Assembly (NCBI RefSeq): GCF_051020985.1
Contig: NC_135002.1
Location: forward strand, 10,292,001-10,356,000
Reading direction: 5' to 3'
DNA from: Nomia melanderi
Taxonomy: Eukaryota; Arthropoda; Insecta; Hymenoptera; Halictidae
DNA: 64,000 nucleotides
The notes under the pieces were generated by a model. It worked only from the letters and a program-made list of their open reading frames with translations, was not told where the DNA came from and searched no databases. Shown one piece after another: positions 1 to 14,900 of the stretch. Made by a program: the position numbers and the translations under genes. Position 1 is the first letter of the stretch; the number at the start of each line of letters is the position of its first letter.

Positions 1-1052
1 AAATATCGCGATTCATTCGATCTGCTTTTTTATGTAGTGACAGAGCAGAATTTCGTTGCGTTACGAAACCTATACGTGTTACTAGGCTCGGCCTTGACAT
101 TGACTCTTGCAGTGGGTCGCTCCTGCATGGTTACGTCAGTACCGGTGGTTTCGCGTCATATAAGAACGTTTGAACTAGCGATGACCTTGTGAATGGCGAA
201 CAAGTGAATGAAAAAAAGAGGGAGTAAAAACAAATGGGAGGGAGAGAGAGAGAGACAGAGAGAGAGAGAGAGAACATGAAAAATCATTTGGAGTTGTCAA
301 AGGGTTACATGTATGTATATACATCGATAGACGCATGTTGGAAAGTCTCTCGCCGGTTAGTGACGATGTAGGAAGCCGGTGATGCGACTTTTGGCGACAC
401 ACCAAAAATAGGAAAAAAAAGTTCTATTGATGGTGCTCCGATTGTAACAATATCGACGTGGAATGATCTTTCTAAATGCTCTGAGCCTTGACATCGACCG
501 CGGTGTCCCGATGCTACGCAGCTCACGGTTGCATCAGAATGTTCGATGTATGGAATACACCTGGCAGAGATGCCGTTAGCACCGCCGGTAACCGACAAGC
601 AAAAGTGGGGGAAGCTGTGTATAGGTACATACTTTGCACACCGAAGTCTATCACGAATGATCTCAGTCCGGAGATCGACAGGTAGTTAATGTTTGTCTGT
701 ATTCGACTTAACATTGATTCCAAATTAAGGCATAAATTGAATAATTACTACGAATCATTGTAAACATTACCTATATTAATAAATATTGATAATAAAAAGA
801 ATAATTTACGTAATGAATAAACTTCATTACACAAGCATGTATATACAAAATATTTTAATTTCAGCCTTTGTGTACTTCAATACATAAATCTATATGTACA
901 AAATGTACCATATGTACAGAAATTCAATGGATTGTTCAACAACATTCACTGCGCATCGAAAAAAATACTTTGTGTTATGTTGTTTTGCTGCTTCATCGCG
1001 TTATGTAAAAGGTCTAATTTTCAGAGTAGCGAGAAATTGTTAAAATTATAGA
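1..1052. other. Intergenic left edge, no gene seen
   Basis: No reading frame here resembles a known protein and none has plausible splice partners. The stretch holds a GA microsatellite at about 235-273 and turns AT-rich after about 720. The part just below 1053 should include the 3' UTR of the minus-strand FTSJ3 gene. The short open frames at 175-723 overlap each other on both strands and look like chance. Confidence 0.6.
235..273. repeat. (GA)n microsatellite
   Basis: A run of GA dinucleotides with one interruption (gagacaga). It is read directly from the sequence and is likely length-polymorphic. Confidence 0.9.
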
Positions 1053-4000
1053 TTATTTTTTTAAGTTCTTCCCTTTGTGAGCGTTGTTAGGCTTTCCTCG
1101 CGGCGGTTTGCCGCCGCGACTTTTTTTCCCGCGTCCTTTAGTTTTTTCTTTTGCTTTTGCTGCACGTAAATCTTTTTTCATTCTAGGATCGACCATTTTG
1201 TAACGTCCCTTTACACCAGCTGGTCTCGCTGCTTTCTTCTGTGCCATGTGCTTCTTTGCAACCACGTAAGTAACGTCTTTCTTGGGTTGTTTCTGCGCTT
1301 TCTTGTACAACCTAAAAGTAAAAATGTATATAAATATATGTAAAAGAATAATCTGTTATTAAAACGAAATAAAATAAAGAAATGATCTTTACGCTTGCAC
1401 TTGTTTTGCTTTTTCTCTATCGCTAATATCTGCGTTATCCATTATTGCTTCCACTTTTTTCTTTGCTTTCTCCAATTTGCGTATTGCACGTTTCTTCTTC
1501 CTTGCCTTTGCTTCCAGTACCTTTTTGATTGGTCTAGCGTTCACATCTTCTACTCGTTTCTTGTACTCATCGACGAGTTCTTTGGGTACAGGTGCTTCTT
1601 TCTTCATGTGCTCATTTTCTTCTTGTACAAACCAATCAGGTAAATGTTCATCGTTAAAAGCATATCTATTCCAAGCTGAATCTATCAAATCTCTTCGAGT
1701 TTTTTTACTTTGAATTAATAACGAACCCAATGCCAGATCTTCTTCTGACAAACGTTTCCTCTTCTTTGATTTGACATCTGTGCATACATTGTTCAGTAGA
1801 ACAACTAGTTAATGAATAAATTATTTTTTAATGTAAAATCAGTAATATACTCACCATTTGTTTGTGAAACTACTGTGAAACCATTTTTTGCGTGAACTTT
1901 AGTCTTATTTCCTTTATTTGAAACCATCATTTCTTCCATATCGTAATCAGAGTCAGAATTACTACTGTCTTCAGTACTATCAACATCATCTTCAACAGCA
2001 TTTTCTTTTATATTCTTCTTATTTACTTTATTCTCTTTTTCACTATTTGTTGAATCATCTCCTATAATGCGACCGCCCTTCTTTTTGTATTCTTCAACCA
2101 TTTTATCCAATTCAAAGTCTTCATCTTTTTCATCCTCTAAATCTTTGAAAATGTCTCTTTCAAACCATAGTTCAGCTTTGTGAATTCTTTTAGTCTTTTT
2201 ATCTCTATAATCTAAATCAGTTATTAATGGATTTTCTGAATCATCTTCAATTTTCTTCTTTTTCTTTTGAACTTCACCTTCACCGTTATCATCAGAATCA
2301 TCAAAACCTAATAATAAAAAGTAAGTATGTAAATATAAGGATATTTTTTACTAAATATATGTATTATATACACAAGTACCTAAGCCTGATTTTTCACTTT
2401 CTGAATCATCATCACTTGAATCCTCTGGTTCACTATCGTCTGTTTTATAATATAATCCAGTGCTGTCCAATTGTCCTTCATCTTTATTGTATTTAACCTT
2501 TTTTGGTTTTCTTTTTTCACTGTCTGAATCTACATCACTTTCTGCTACCAAATCAGGTTGCTGATTTGTAATATCTTCTAATTGTTGATATGTCTTAATT
2601 TCTTTCAAACTAAACATGTCTTCTCCTTCCAGTACAGGACCTTCATCTCCTTTATGAACCATTTTTAAATTTAGACGTTCATTTAATTTTTGTCTTTCTT
2701 TATTAGCTTTTTTCTTCTTTCTCTTCAATTCCCTAGCTTCTTCTGCTCTGAGATCTTCAATCCGTTTTGTAATCTCTTCATCTTCTAAATCCTCTAATTC
2801 TTCCTGTGTCATAGGTTCCACTTCTGCTGGCTCATTAACTGCACTTTCTGATACTGGTTCTTCTTCTTTCAAAACTTCTTTCATTGTTTTCCACCAATTC
2901 AGCAAACTTCTCAAGTCTTTTTTACCTAATACTTTAATGTCTTTGCAACATTCTCTAATTTCATTGGTTGTTGCTTTATGGTTTGTTATAGTTTCGTCAT
3001 CAAAAACAATTTCAGATGCATCCTGCAATGCTTCCACTGCATTGTCGTGCGCTATAAAATCTTTCACAGACAATTTATGATACAAAGTATAATCATTTTC
3101 TGGATAACCCTCAGCCTTCAATTTTTTCTTTTCTGGATTGTAAACATTTAATTTATTTTTTGGTTCTATTTCCAATTCAGAAAAAACATATTTCGGATCT
3201 AAAAATTTAGGATCTAATTTATCAGGAGCAATGTAATATTGGCAAACAACAAATATTTCAGCAGATTCAGTACGTGATGCTTGAGGTTTAGTTGCATGTA
3301 CCTTAAATAAAATTTGATAATTAAATCTCTTCATAAGACAAATAATATTGTTATAATCAAAATGTTAAATACCTTTTTAAATAGCTGTTTTAAAACCCAG
3401 ATTAATGCATGATAATCTTTTGATCTGAAAACTTTTGTAACAAACCATCCACCTGATCTCAGAAAATGTGTCGCCATTTTTAAAGCTGATAAAGTTAAAA
3501 CAATCTGTTGATATGCATCATGAAGCCAGTTTTTACCAACATTTGGTGCTCCATCATGTAACACAACATCAGCCTTCCAAGTCTTTAATTCACGAGATAT
3601 TGAAACCCGACATTTATCTGTTGTGATATCTTCCACTAAACTGATGCATCCTGGAATTGGCTTTATGGGAAACAAGTCTACACCTATTACTATGGAGGAT
3701 ACTGGCATATTCTGCCGAGCAATTTGCATCCATCCTCCAGGAGCTGCACATAAGTCTATGCATACTCGAGACTTTTGTAAAAACTCAAACTTTCTGTTTA
3801 ACTGAATCAATTTGAAAGCAGCACGTGACCTATAACCTATAAAACATAACCTATGAGAAATATTATTTCTATGAAATAACTAACAAAAATAGAAAATTGA
3901 ATTTTTAAATTAACATTTTATTTAAAAATTTGCATAAAATTAAATGAACCTGACAGCTTTTTATATAATACCTTATTAACACTAACCTCATACAAACTAC

Positions 4001-4098
4001 GAGAATGTATTAACCGCAAATAATTACTTACCACTTTCTTTAGCTAACTGATAGAATTTATCTCTCCTCTGCTTTCCAAGTTTTGCCTTCTTACCCAT
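1053..4098 (-). CDS. FTSJ3: pre-rRNA 2'-O-ribose methyltransferase FTSJ3/Spb1
   Basis: Nucleolar SAM-dependent methyltransferase that acts in 60S/27S pre-rRNA maturation (family knowledge). Six coding exons, read right to left: 4032-4098, 3373-3836, 2380-3301, 1855-2307, 1393-1777, 1053-1311. All have GT-AG borders and the phases close to 849 aa, the usual length of Spb1/FTSJ3. The N-terminal RrmJ/FtsJ fold shows the SAM loop DLCAAPGG (residues 50-57) and the K-D-K-E catalytic tetrad at K31, D117, K157 and E192. The middle is acidic and coiled. The C-terminal Spb1 domain contains the DLDYRDKKTKRIHKAELWF region and ends in a very basic Lys/Arg tail. The start MGKKAKLGK matches the family. The gene lies in tandem with Rpt6 upstream. 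Identity is clear from the whole-length match to family motifs. Confidence 0.95.
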
Positions 4099-4583
4099 CT
4101 TTCACTATAAACAATCTTATCTTCTATTGAAAATATATCAATATTAAAAACTTAGTAACCAAAGAATGCTCGCCGCATGCGACCACATACGACCGTTCTG
4201 AAGGTGGGGGTATAAGCACAAAGCCTTTAACATACTACATAATACAGAATTTTTATTTTTGGAAATATTGAAATAATCTGTATTGTAATAGTTTAAACTC
4301 CTCAAATAAGAACATTAAAATATTTCTTACATAAAATAAAAAATATATCTCCAATTAATAAAGATTATTCGTTCATTAAAAATGTACTAGTATATTCTAT
4401 TCTATTAAGGAGAGTTAAATAATTATAAAATAATTAATACTAAATCTTCACGCAAATGGTATATATCTTGGAATAATCCTTTCTTTTTAGAATCATAAAT
4501 TTTATTTTATGTGAAGTAATATAGATCTCATAAATGGTTTTACAAAAAATGTAAACAATATTGAAGTAGTGAAGTCTGACTAT
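4099..4583. other. Spacer between FTSJ3 and Rpt6
   Basis: AT-rich spacer of about 480 bp. It must hold the FTSJ3 promoter and 5' UTR at its left side and the 3' UTR of Rpt6 at its right side. No gene or repeat was recognised apart from a plausible polyadenylation hexamer at 4501-4506. Confidence 0.6.
4501..4506 (-). terminator. Putative polyadenylation signal of Rpt6
   Basis: AATAAA on the minus strand (TTTATT on plus), about 80 bases past the Rpt6 stop codon. The position is plausible; the cleavage site itself cannot be seen. Confidence 0.45.
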
Positions 4584-6199
<1,616 letters not shown>

Positions 6200-6752
6200 T
6201 TTCGCACTCACTACTTGTAATCAACTGTAAATAATAATTAATTCTTTTTTCTTATAAGATCATTCACTTATGAAAAGAAACAGATCATGAAATCAAAATT
6301 TAATTATTATACTTGCTGCTATTATAAGAATTGCTTGTCACCAAACCCTACTATACTCGATTTTACGTCGAACTCGATAATTGTACTATCGACTTCTATA
6401 GTCATATCCTATCGATACGCATAAAATCGATTAATGTATTTTCTATTAATCGATTACTAAGTACTTTACATAGAGATTTTTAATTATGTTTGTAATATAA
6501 TATATAGTAATATTTAGGGAAAAAATATAAATATTCAAAATTTTGTTATATAAAGTATTTATAAAATATGATACTACTTCAAAACGCAAGCGAACTGAAA
6601 ATTTGTATCGAAAAAGCTGTCATCTTTGTACAGTTCCTCTGTGGTGTTGTTACAACACTAACCCTACACGATGAGTGCAGATGAAAGGTCTACCTTATTC
6701 CTCGTCTATGGTATAGTCATATAGGTTAAGGTGAAGAAACTCTACCTTTAAT
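6200..6752. promoter_or_regulatory. Divergent promoter region Rpt6 / TMEM201
   Basis: A compact spacer between two genes transcribed away from each other, so it should carry both core promoters and both 5' UTRs. It contains the octamer TATCGATA at 6410-6417, identical to the DRE element bound by DREF in flies at housekeeping promoters, plus further ATCGAT/ATCGATT copies at about 6427-6455. The regulatory role is inference from motif and position. Confidence 0.5.
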
Positions 6753-9521
6753 ATGGAATTGGATCTATTAGTTGATTTTATGCCAATTTTTTCAATTATT
6801 TTGTTTATAATAGTTACTATCTGCACAGTTCTCTTAAAGCTAAAGTAAGTAAATCATTAAATTTCATTACTCTTTTTAAAAATACAATATAATTGACACA
6901 TAATATTTCGTTTATATGTTAGACTGAGATGGCCCGTAACGCTAAACTGCTGGTTTTGCAATAATAATAGTAAAATTTGGCGGCAGCAACTAAATTGGTG
7001 GTTATGCCCACATTGTGAACAATATAATGGCTTTTCCAAGGTAAATAAGTTAAAATTTAACGCAACATGTTATTCAAAGTACAGTCATCCCGAGATTTAC
7101 GCGGGCACTTTTCATACATGGAAATAATAGCTTCGTTTACGCGGGTAGATTTTATCTATAATAAATAATATGTCTGTTTATGCGATATTTTTTATATGTG
7201 TTTAAAAAATATATTTCGTTATATTATTTACTAAAATTATTACATATTAATACTAAATAGTTCAAATAATGAAAATAATATCTTTACACTAGTTCAAAAG
7301 AAAATATTAATCTCTATAAAATACAATATTTACAGCAACAATTAATAAAAGTTGTATTAGTGTTCCTGAGCTATTATTATAATTGTTTTATGCAAATATG
7401 TGAAATAAATATCTTTGTAACATATATAGATTTCTCTTTTATGTATTTTTTTGGAATTAATTTCATGTGCATTTTGAAAAATAATTTCTATCATTTTTTC
7501 ATATCAAATTTTAGAATGGTGATTATGCATATAGCATACCAGAACAATACAAAACATCTACATATAATAACAAGAGGTATTGCTCTATTGATCAAAGTAC
7601 AAAAATTAATAAAGTTTCAACAAATGGACTCTGTAATCAATGTACAAAAAATGAAACCCTAAAATTATCAAAATTGTCAAACTATGTACCTACAAATGAT
7701 AGGAATTATGACCGGGAAGTAAAACAATTTAAAAAAAGTTTAGAACAGGAATATCCACTGTGCACAAAATGTAAAAGTACAGTAAATAATATATTATACA
7801 AACAAGCATTATGGCTTGCAGAATATAAAATGTTGCTGTTTAAGCAAAAACCTTTTGATGTAATTACTAATGTGAGTATATATAATGTATCTTGTAAAAA
7901 AGATTAAACTGATGTTGTAAGTTTTTTTTATCTTTCTTAGAATGCTAAATATTCTGAACCAATATTCAGAATAATTTCAACAATTTTTGACTCTATGGTA
8001 GTGTACAACATGGATCTCATATTCTTGCCAATCGGAGGATTATTTTTTCAATTCTGTACTTGCTGCGTAGCTTCTGCCAGAAGAAAAAGTTCTGATATAT
8101 TGCTTATGTTTTTATGGATCTGTATTATTATACTTTTACCTTATAAAGACTCAAAGATAATGAAACTAAATTTACATAATAAATGGTTTTCTTTCGAATA
8201 TATAACTCAATATCACATGGTAAGATAATAAATTACATAAATTGCATTTACAGTTATGCTTTGATAAAAACTTATTTAATTTTTCATTTTAGATAATGTT
8301 GTTTACTTCAATTATAGGCTTTATTAATATTAAGCCTAAATCACACAAAAGTACAATGAATAAAAATATGTCATTCAAAAAACTAGGATCTTCCTCTAAA
8401 AATACAATGTTATCTGGTTCGTACATGACAACTTCAGATGATGAACATAGTTTTGATACTAAAATCACAAGTGATGTAGGTGAATCAATTAGTAATAAAT
8501 TTTCACCGAATATAACGAATGAGTCTATACCATTTTATATGGGTAAATCAATTAATAAACGTACACTATTTCAAATTCCATTGTAAGTAATATTTTTTAA
8601 TTTGTTACTAATATCTACATACTATCAGCACCAAACACTATTATTTCAAGTAGTGGTATTTTTTTTAAACGTTACAGCACAAATCAAGAATCACAATTAA
8701 CAACAACACCAGTTAATAATAACAGCCTATTATTTAATTCTCTGTCTCTGTCTACACATAAAACCAATATGGCTGAAAACTGTTCATTGAATGACAGTTT
8801 AAGTATCTTAAGCACATTATCTTTGAGTGAAGATAAATCGAAGTATACAATAAAAAATAAAGCACCGAAGATTTTTGAAAGAAAAGTATATAGCACAGAA
8901 ACTTCCAAGCTTTTTAAAAGATTAAATGGCACCTTGAGTAAGAAGAATAGTTTGTCCCCACCTAAATCAAAGTCAGTTACTCAAGCAACATGGGTAACTG
9001 ATGGATACTGGCAAGATGGTATGGATCCACCATCATTATCTAGATCATCCAGCCCAAGTTCTGGTTTCGGTTCTGTCGGTTCTAATTTTTATCCATCTAG
9101 GGAACCATCCATACATGAATTCGATCAGTGTTCGATTATGTCAGATTTTAATCAATCTTATCACATTACAAAACAAACTAATATTAGTCCTAATAGAACC
9201 TTCTATCAATCAAGTCTGCAGTTCCCATTTCCAGACTTAAAAAATTCAGTTAATAACCAGGCAGCGAAATTTACATCATCTAATATGTATACTCCACAGA
9301 AATTATTACTATTTCAGACAGGTCAAAAAAATGGTTCTGCTTTTATGGATCAGTGTTTACAGACACAAACGGTAAATGAAAATGATATTAAGAATCCCTC
9401 TGAAATACAAACGCTTCCGTGTCACACAACTGTTGTAACAGTTCCAGTTTGGTTATCAGTTGTTTTATGTGGTTCCCTTATTTTAAATATAACAGTTTTC
9501 TGGACTACATTATTACGTTAA
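6753..9521 (+). CDS. TMEM201: TMEM201/Samp1/NET5-like inner nuclear membrane protein
   Basis: Inner-nuclear-membrane protein linked to the LINC complex, nuclear positioning and spindle organisation (family knowledge). Exons: 6753-6844, 6923-7040, 7515-7871, 7941-8219, 8293-8582, 8678-9521. All are GT-AG and the phases close to 659 aa; human TMEM201 is of similar size. A membrane segment at about residues 9-30 is followed by the Ima1 N-terminal zinc-binding domain: C40-W-F-C43 and C59-P-H-C62 with the conserved EQYNGF, then GLCNQC and PLCTKC pairs. The middle has several hydrophobic segments (FLPIGGLFFQFC, LMFLWICIIILL). A Ser/Asn-rich nucleoplasmic stretch follows, and a final membrane helix lies at about 636-659 (VWLSVVLCGSLILNITVFW). 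The start is the first ATG after an AT-rich leader. Intron 2 carries a transposon-like end. Confidence 0.9.
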
Positions 9522-11138
9522 CCAGAATATAAATTACAATTTTTTATATGATTACTTAGTTATAGTAAAGATTACTTAGTTACAGATTACCTAGTTAATA
9601 TTACCATTTATATACATGATGTTCTGCAAAGTATGGTCTGTTGAAGAAGGTGAGATTCACCATGAAAAACAGATGTTTTCCAAATATCGATTTGTTAATT
9701 AATTATTGTCTTAATTAAAGTAATTAGATAGATTACTTTTACTACACAGTAAAGTTTTATTAAACAGTAATTAACTTATGAAACAGAACTTCTTTAACCT
9801 GATGAGTAATCAGATGTTAACACTGCCAATATAATATTTTCTGTTATCATAGATCTCTGTCTGTATCATAAGGTAACATAAGAGTAATTAATAAGTTTGT
9901 TTTGTATATGTCCCTTTTTTCATCAATTGGATTCAGACAATAATCTACATAAATACTGGCATGTTACAGTACTGCAAAATATTCTAAATCATTGAAGTTA
10001 AAATGAATGAAAACTTTTTCATATGTGTTCATTAGTGAGATATGTACCTAAGCCAACAAATTAAAACAATGTGAAGTAACATTCATTTTATAATAATAAC
10101 TCTTATTTATACGATTTAACTTCTTCACAATATATTAACAAATTGATCATAGATATTGTTAAGGATACTGTTGTTATAATAAGTGTTACTTTTTGTGTAT
10201 TTCTTTCTGCGTCTTTTGTTTTTAGAAAGATGGTTTCCATATTATAATATACATAATGCGCATCAGTAGTTTGTTTACATTAACTTTACAAGTTTCTTTA
10301 ATTTTGTTTTTACCCATTTCCCTTGCCTTCCAGATATGAAACATCCATTATGTTTTTTCTACATATTTTGCATTTCTATTTTTTGTGTGACTTTTAGTTA
10401 TTCTTTCATATTAATATTATATTTGTCCATTCATACCAGTTTGGAACAAACATTGTATTCCTTCCTCTCTCAGTTTCATTTTTCTCTCTTTATTTTTCTG
10501 TTTTTAACGACTCTTCTTTCAGCTCTGATCCTTATTTTATTTGTTTTTATCTTTTCTAAGATTAAACTAGAATGTTGAAATCTAGTTTTAAAGTAAACTA
10601 GGTTTCAATTGTATATTTGTGCTTCCATATATCAATTATTTTTCTCTTAACTAAACAACAATAAGACTGTACTAATAATTTAAATGCGACTTTTAAATTG
10701 AACAAAAGTGATAAGAGCTTAGTTTTTAAGGCTTATATTGCATTTAAAATTTTATTACATGTATAAATCATAAATCTAAGGTTTTTTGCACATTTGTAAA
10801 ATTGTAAACATATTTATTATATCACAATATTGCATCAAAATAATGTAATAAAATATACATGATAATATATTTATATGAAGTATCATATTCGTACAGTTTG
10901 TAACAAATTAATTCATATATATATAGCATTTCCACATTTTAATTTTAAATCTTCCTTTAAGTTCTTAACTTTAAATGGAAGTAAACAGGGTTCCATATTT
11001 AATAAATTACATTTAAAATGTGTAAGATCGGGTACATTAAAATTTACTGTTCGTCTGTTAAATCTTAAAGACATTTAACATTAGCGTAAATAGATTAAAA
11101 GTGGAAAAGATTTTAAATATATTTATTTTAAAGAAAAC
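9522..11138. other. Convergent spacer TMEM201 / CFAP107-like
   Basis: AT-rich sequence between two genes whose 3' ends face each other; it probably contains the TMEM201 3' UTR. Short T-rich open frames such as 10336-10578 encode only Phe/Leu/Ile/Ser-rich strings and look like base-composition artefacts. No RNA gene or repeat was recognised. Confidence 0.55.
11122..11127 (-). terminator. Putative polyadenylation signal of the CFAP107-like gene
   Basis: AATAAA on the minus strand, 12 bases after the stop codon. It is close to the stop but is the nearest hexamer. Confidence 0.35.
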
Positions 11139-11942
11139 TTACTGAGTGTTTGGCGTAATATTTATTCCCGCTAACTGACTAATTTCTTCCCTGTAAATAG
11201 TGTTCCATCGATTTTTGGCTAATCCTTCTTTCGAATTTTCATATAAATCTTTATTTATTGCCTCCTTCAGACCAAAGTTCGTTAAATTACCATAATTTCT
11301 TGTCAGATCTTGTTCTGGGATCCATTTTCGTTTTCTTGAAGTAAAAGATATAATTTTATGAAACATCACTAATTACGAACTGATATGAAAAATAACATAT
11401 ACCTTGGGTGATATGTTCTGATCTTAGGTTCTTCAAGACCTTTTGGTAAAATATTGTAAGACAAATCATAGGTTGTTGTCATGTTGTTGTAATATTCCTT
11501 TTTATGATTAAGTAATTTTTCTCTAGTTAAACCCTTATATCAAAATATAAAGACACAACGATAACATTTAAAACCTCTATCATAAGCAGGTTTATTGTGT
11601 TATTTATTTAAAACTATAATTTAATTTTGCTGATTATTTATATACCTCAAGATTAATTTTGTTATCCCATTTTGCAATTCGATTTTCTTCCCAAGTTTTA
11701 TTCATGTGAAATTCATAATCCATATTATATGTAGTTTTCCAATCAATAGGCTGAGGAATATAAATTGCTCTACGTTCAAACCAATTGCCTTCCAAAGTTT
11801 TGGAAGTATAATTGTCTTTACTTAATGTTGGTGCACGATCAAGTTTTCGATCTTTCGAAGGAAATAATTTCGCTCGTAAATCTCGCAATGACAATGTACT
11901 TTCTAAACATTTTTGTTCTAAGTTCCAATTCATTACATTCAT
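11139..11942 (-). CDS. CFAP107: CFAP107 (C1orf158)-like axonemal microtubule inner protein
   Basis: Three exons right to left: 11646-11942, 11403-11533, 11139-11334. All are GT-AG and the phases close to 207 aa; human CFAP107 is about 194 aa. The order of conserved blocks fits that family as I remember it: LEGNWFERR near residue 50, a central RIAKWDNK block, a TTYDLSYN block, then KWIPEQD and NYGNLTNFGL near the C-terminus. CFAP107 is a small protein bound inside the doublet microtubules of motile cilia and sperm flagella; in an insect that would suggest sperm or chordotonal-neuron expression (inference). There is no signal peptide or membrane segment. It could instead be another small Trp/Asn-rich microtubule inner protein, but several blocks agree in order. 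The gene stands alone, convergent with TMEM201. Confidence 0.65.
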
Positions 11943-14900
11943 CTTTAAAGTAAGATCAAAGTTCTAGCACGAGATCAAAACATAAAATTAGAATTATCCA
12001 TAGTATGAGTATTAAAGAAATGCAGATATATGTGTAATATAAATTATTTTATTAAATAAATTTGCTATCTAAGAATTATTACTTAAGTGGTATTATAATG
12101 AATAAAAATTTAATGCATTTTATTCCACATTCTTAATGCAAACATTTCAATCTTGTTAATTGTGTAATGATAATAATAAAAAGAATAGCAATATGAAATT
12201 TTCTTAAAAGTAATTTCCATTCACTGAGAGCATGTGTTTGTTTTTATTGTAACATATAGTACCTTTTAGCTACAGTCTCTCTAGATCCTGAAGATAAATC
12301 TACCTTCTAAGTCTAAGAAAATTTTTAGACCTTCTACTCCATCCTATTCTCTGCTATAGATGAGGTAGATCTGAACTTGATTGAGGACTTGAAAAAAATT
12401 ATACATACTGTTTCAATGTGGACATAGAATGTGCAATGAAAAGGAATTTATTAATCCCATTGCATTTTAATAGCAAATCTACTTCAATACAAATAGATCT
12501 TGCCATACATCGTTCAGCTGCAATATAGATTCTTATACTGCCAGAATTAATATGATGTTAAGCATAATTGAATGAGCGCACAAATGGGACATACAATAAT
12601 TTTTTAATAAAACGTAACGTAATAGAGCGCATTGCTACGTGGATTTGTCACAGCTCATCTGTACAACACATTTTCGACATGTTGCAAAAACAATGAAACG
12701 AATATCTACATATGTCAACTTATTTATTTCTTTCACATTCGCATATTTCGTACAGTTTACAAAAAAATCGGCAGCAGTTATAGATCAACCTCCTCTTTAA
12801 CAGTGATCTTTGCTTTTCTGGGTGAATACATACTGACTACAACTTTTTTTTTTCATTATAATTTTAATTACGCTTGAAATATTATTAAAATAATAATAAC
12901 CCCCGGGTATTCTGTTCTTTTTGTGTGTGCACATATTGAGGATCTCCGATTAAAAGTCTATTTTCAATGAATATTTGGTTGTTAGGAAATATTTTGTACA
13001 ATTCATTGATAAATTTAAAGTTTTCTTGTCACGAAAAAAGACACTCACCAATCGAAGAAAATGCAATTCTAAATTTAATTTGAATAGATAACAGGCTGTT
13101 GACTCTTGTACCTGAATAACTGTCGTCGCTTTATTCTATTTTAATTATAACATAAATGTGCTGGATAAACATCTTAGAATTCAATTGTTTATCTACGTCG
13201 AAGAAATCAATAAAGCCTTTTCACGATAGTCTATAAGGACAAATTGTAATTTAGTAAAAAAAAATAGTCAATACCCAAAGCTCACAATCAATGTAATTGG
13301 TTGACAGTTTGCTTCATGATTAGTTGCTCAAGGAAAAATGTTGAACCATAATTTAAAATTTATCAATGCGTGTCAACACCTTATTTGCACAGTCGAATGA
13401 AAAATAAATTATTATGTGACAATATTTTGAAGATCATTAAGGCATTAAGGCGTTAAGGCGTTAATATTGCGTGTACTGTTTTGCGATAAATACATATATG
13501 TACCTTGTAGCCTTTTGCGAGTAGCGCAGTTTGCATAGGACTGCTTTTCTGTTGGTTTGCCAAACTAATGTAATGGGGTATATGATTATATTTACATACA
13601 TTTGACAAGAATATTTCAATAATAATTGCACTCATTATGCACCACGCACTTGTCTTTGCCTATTAGCAAATACAATTTCACCCTTGATATCACAAAAGTT
13701 TAAAAAACGGAAGATGACAAAATGATCTCACGTGAAAACATGATTTCTTTTGTCGCTGTCCACGACAACAAGAGAGAGAAAAAGAGAGAATGAAAAATGA
13801 TTTATAAACAAAATATTAATTCTTTTTTTTACTTTTCTACATAGCGTAAAGCGTCTGAGCGTAACAAGATTCCATTGTATTAAGAATAAACAGGCATTTT
13901 GTTGCGCACAGTTTACAGAAAGCTATATGTTTCCTTAAATTAATAAATGTTTAGAATTCTCCTGTTCTGGACAGTATATCGAGTACGTGTGACTCACAAA
14001 TTACTAAGGGAATCATAAATAAAGTGATTACAAAAAATACATAAAAAGCATTATTTATCGACGAATATTAGGTAAGAGAATAGAGTTTAGTAAAAAAATG
14101 CACATATATGCGTCTCTGTGTGTACAATGTACTCAACGACTACACCGGAAAGAAAAAAACGAAAACTCTGTGAGCGACTTATTTGTGGCCTGCAACAGGT
14201 TTTAGGAACTTAAGCAGACCTGTGCAATAGCTCACAATTAGATGTACATTATATATTTAGGTAACTTCTGAGCACATGCTCAATATGAAGAAACGTAAAC
14301 TAACTTGTTTACCTAAAACAAAAGACTTTTTCCTACAGACCAAATTTCCTTGGACTGAGGGCTTTAAATGTAGTACAAAAGCCTCTGGTATAAACAAAAA
14401 TAAGCGATAATAAATTAATTTAAATTAGATGATTATATAAAGATCGATGCAATGAAAACTGATCTATATATATAATGTATACATATATATATTTATAATT
14501 AATAAAATAAACGTGATTGAAGGTTGAGATGAAATTATTCTGTCGAAAAGTTTCTCTCGTTAAGTCATTGGTTCTTGGACCTTCGATAATCTTTAGAGCG
14601 ACCATCAACCTTAACACTTGATTAAGTGAGTCCTCTCAGAAGGTCGGAAATTAATTTGTTGTCACGTGTTTCGTTAATAGCAATGGAGAGAATTCTTACA
14701 ATTATAAATACTTATAAGCCACGATCATACCTACAATTTTTCTCAAGGCCGCATGTCCAATCGTATCTCACGTTAGCGACACCTACCAAATCTTAAATAG
14801 TACTGCCTCATTTGCTCACAAATTTTAATCTCAATAGCAGATCCAATAAAACTGCCAGGGACAAATCTGTCAAATCATAATAGAACGAATCTCAAGAAAA

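Noticed and set aside
305..723. Overlapping frames near the left edge on both strands
   Set aside because: They overlap each other in opposite directions, none has family similarity, and no splice partners were found.
10336..10578. 80-codon hydrophobic frame that could be taken for a membrane protein
   Set aside because: It is Phe/Leu/Ile/Ser-rich as expected from T-rich 3' sequence and has no conserved motif or clear gene context.
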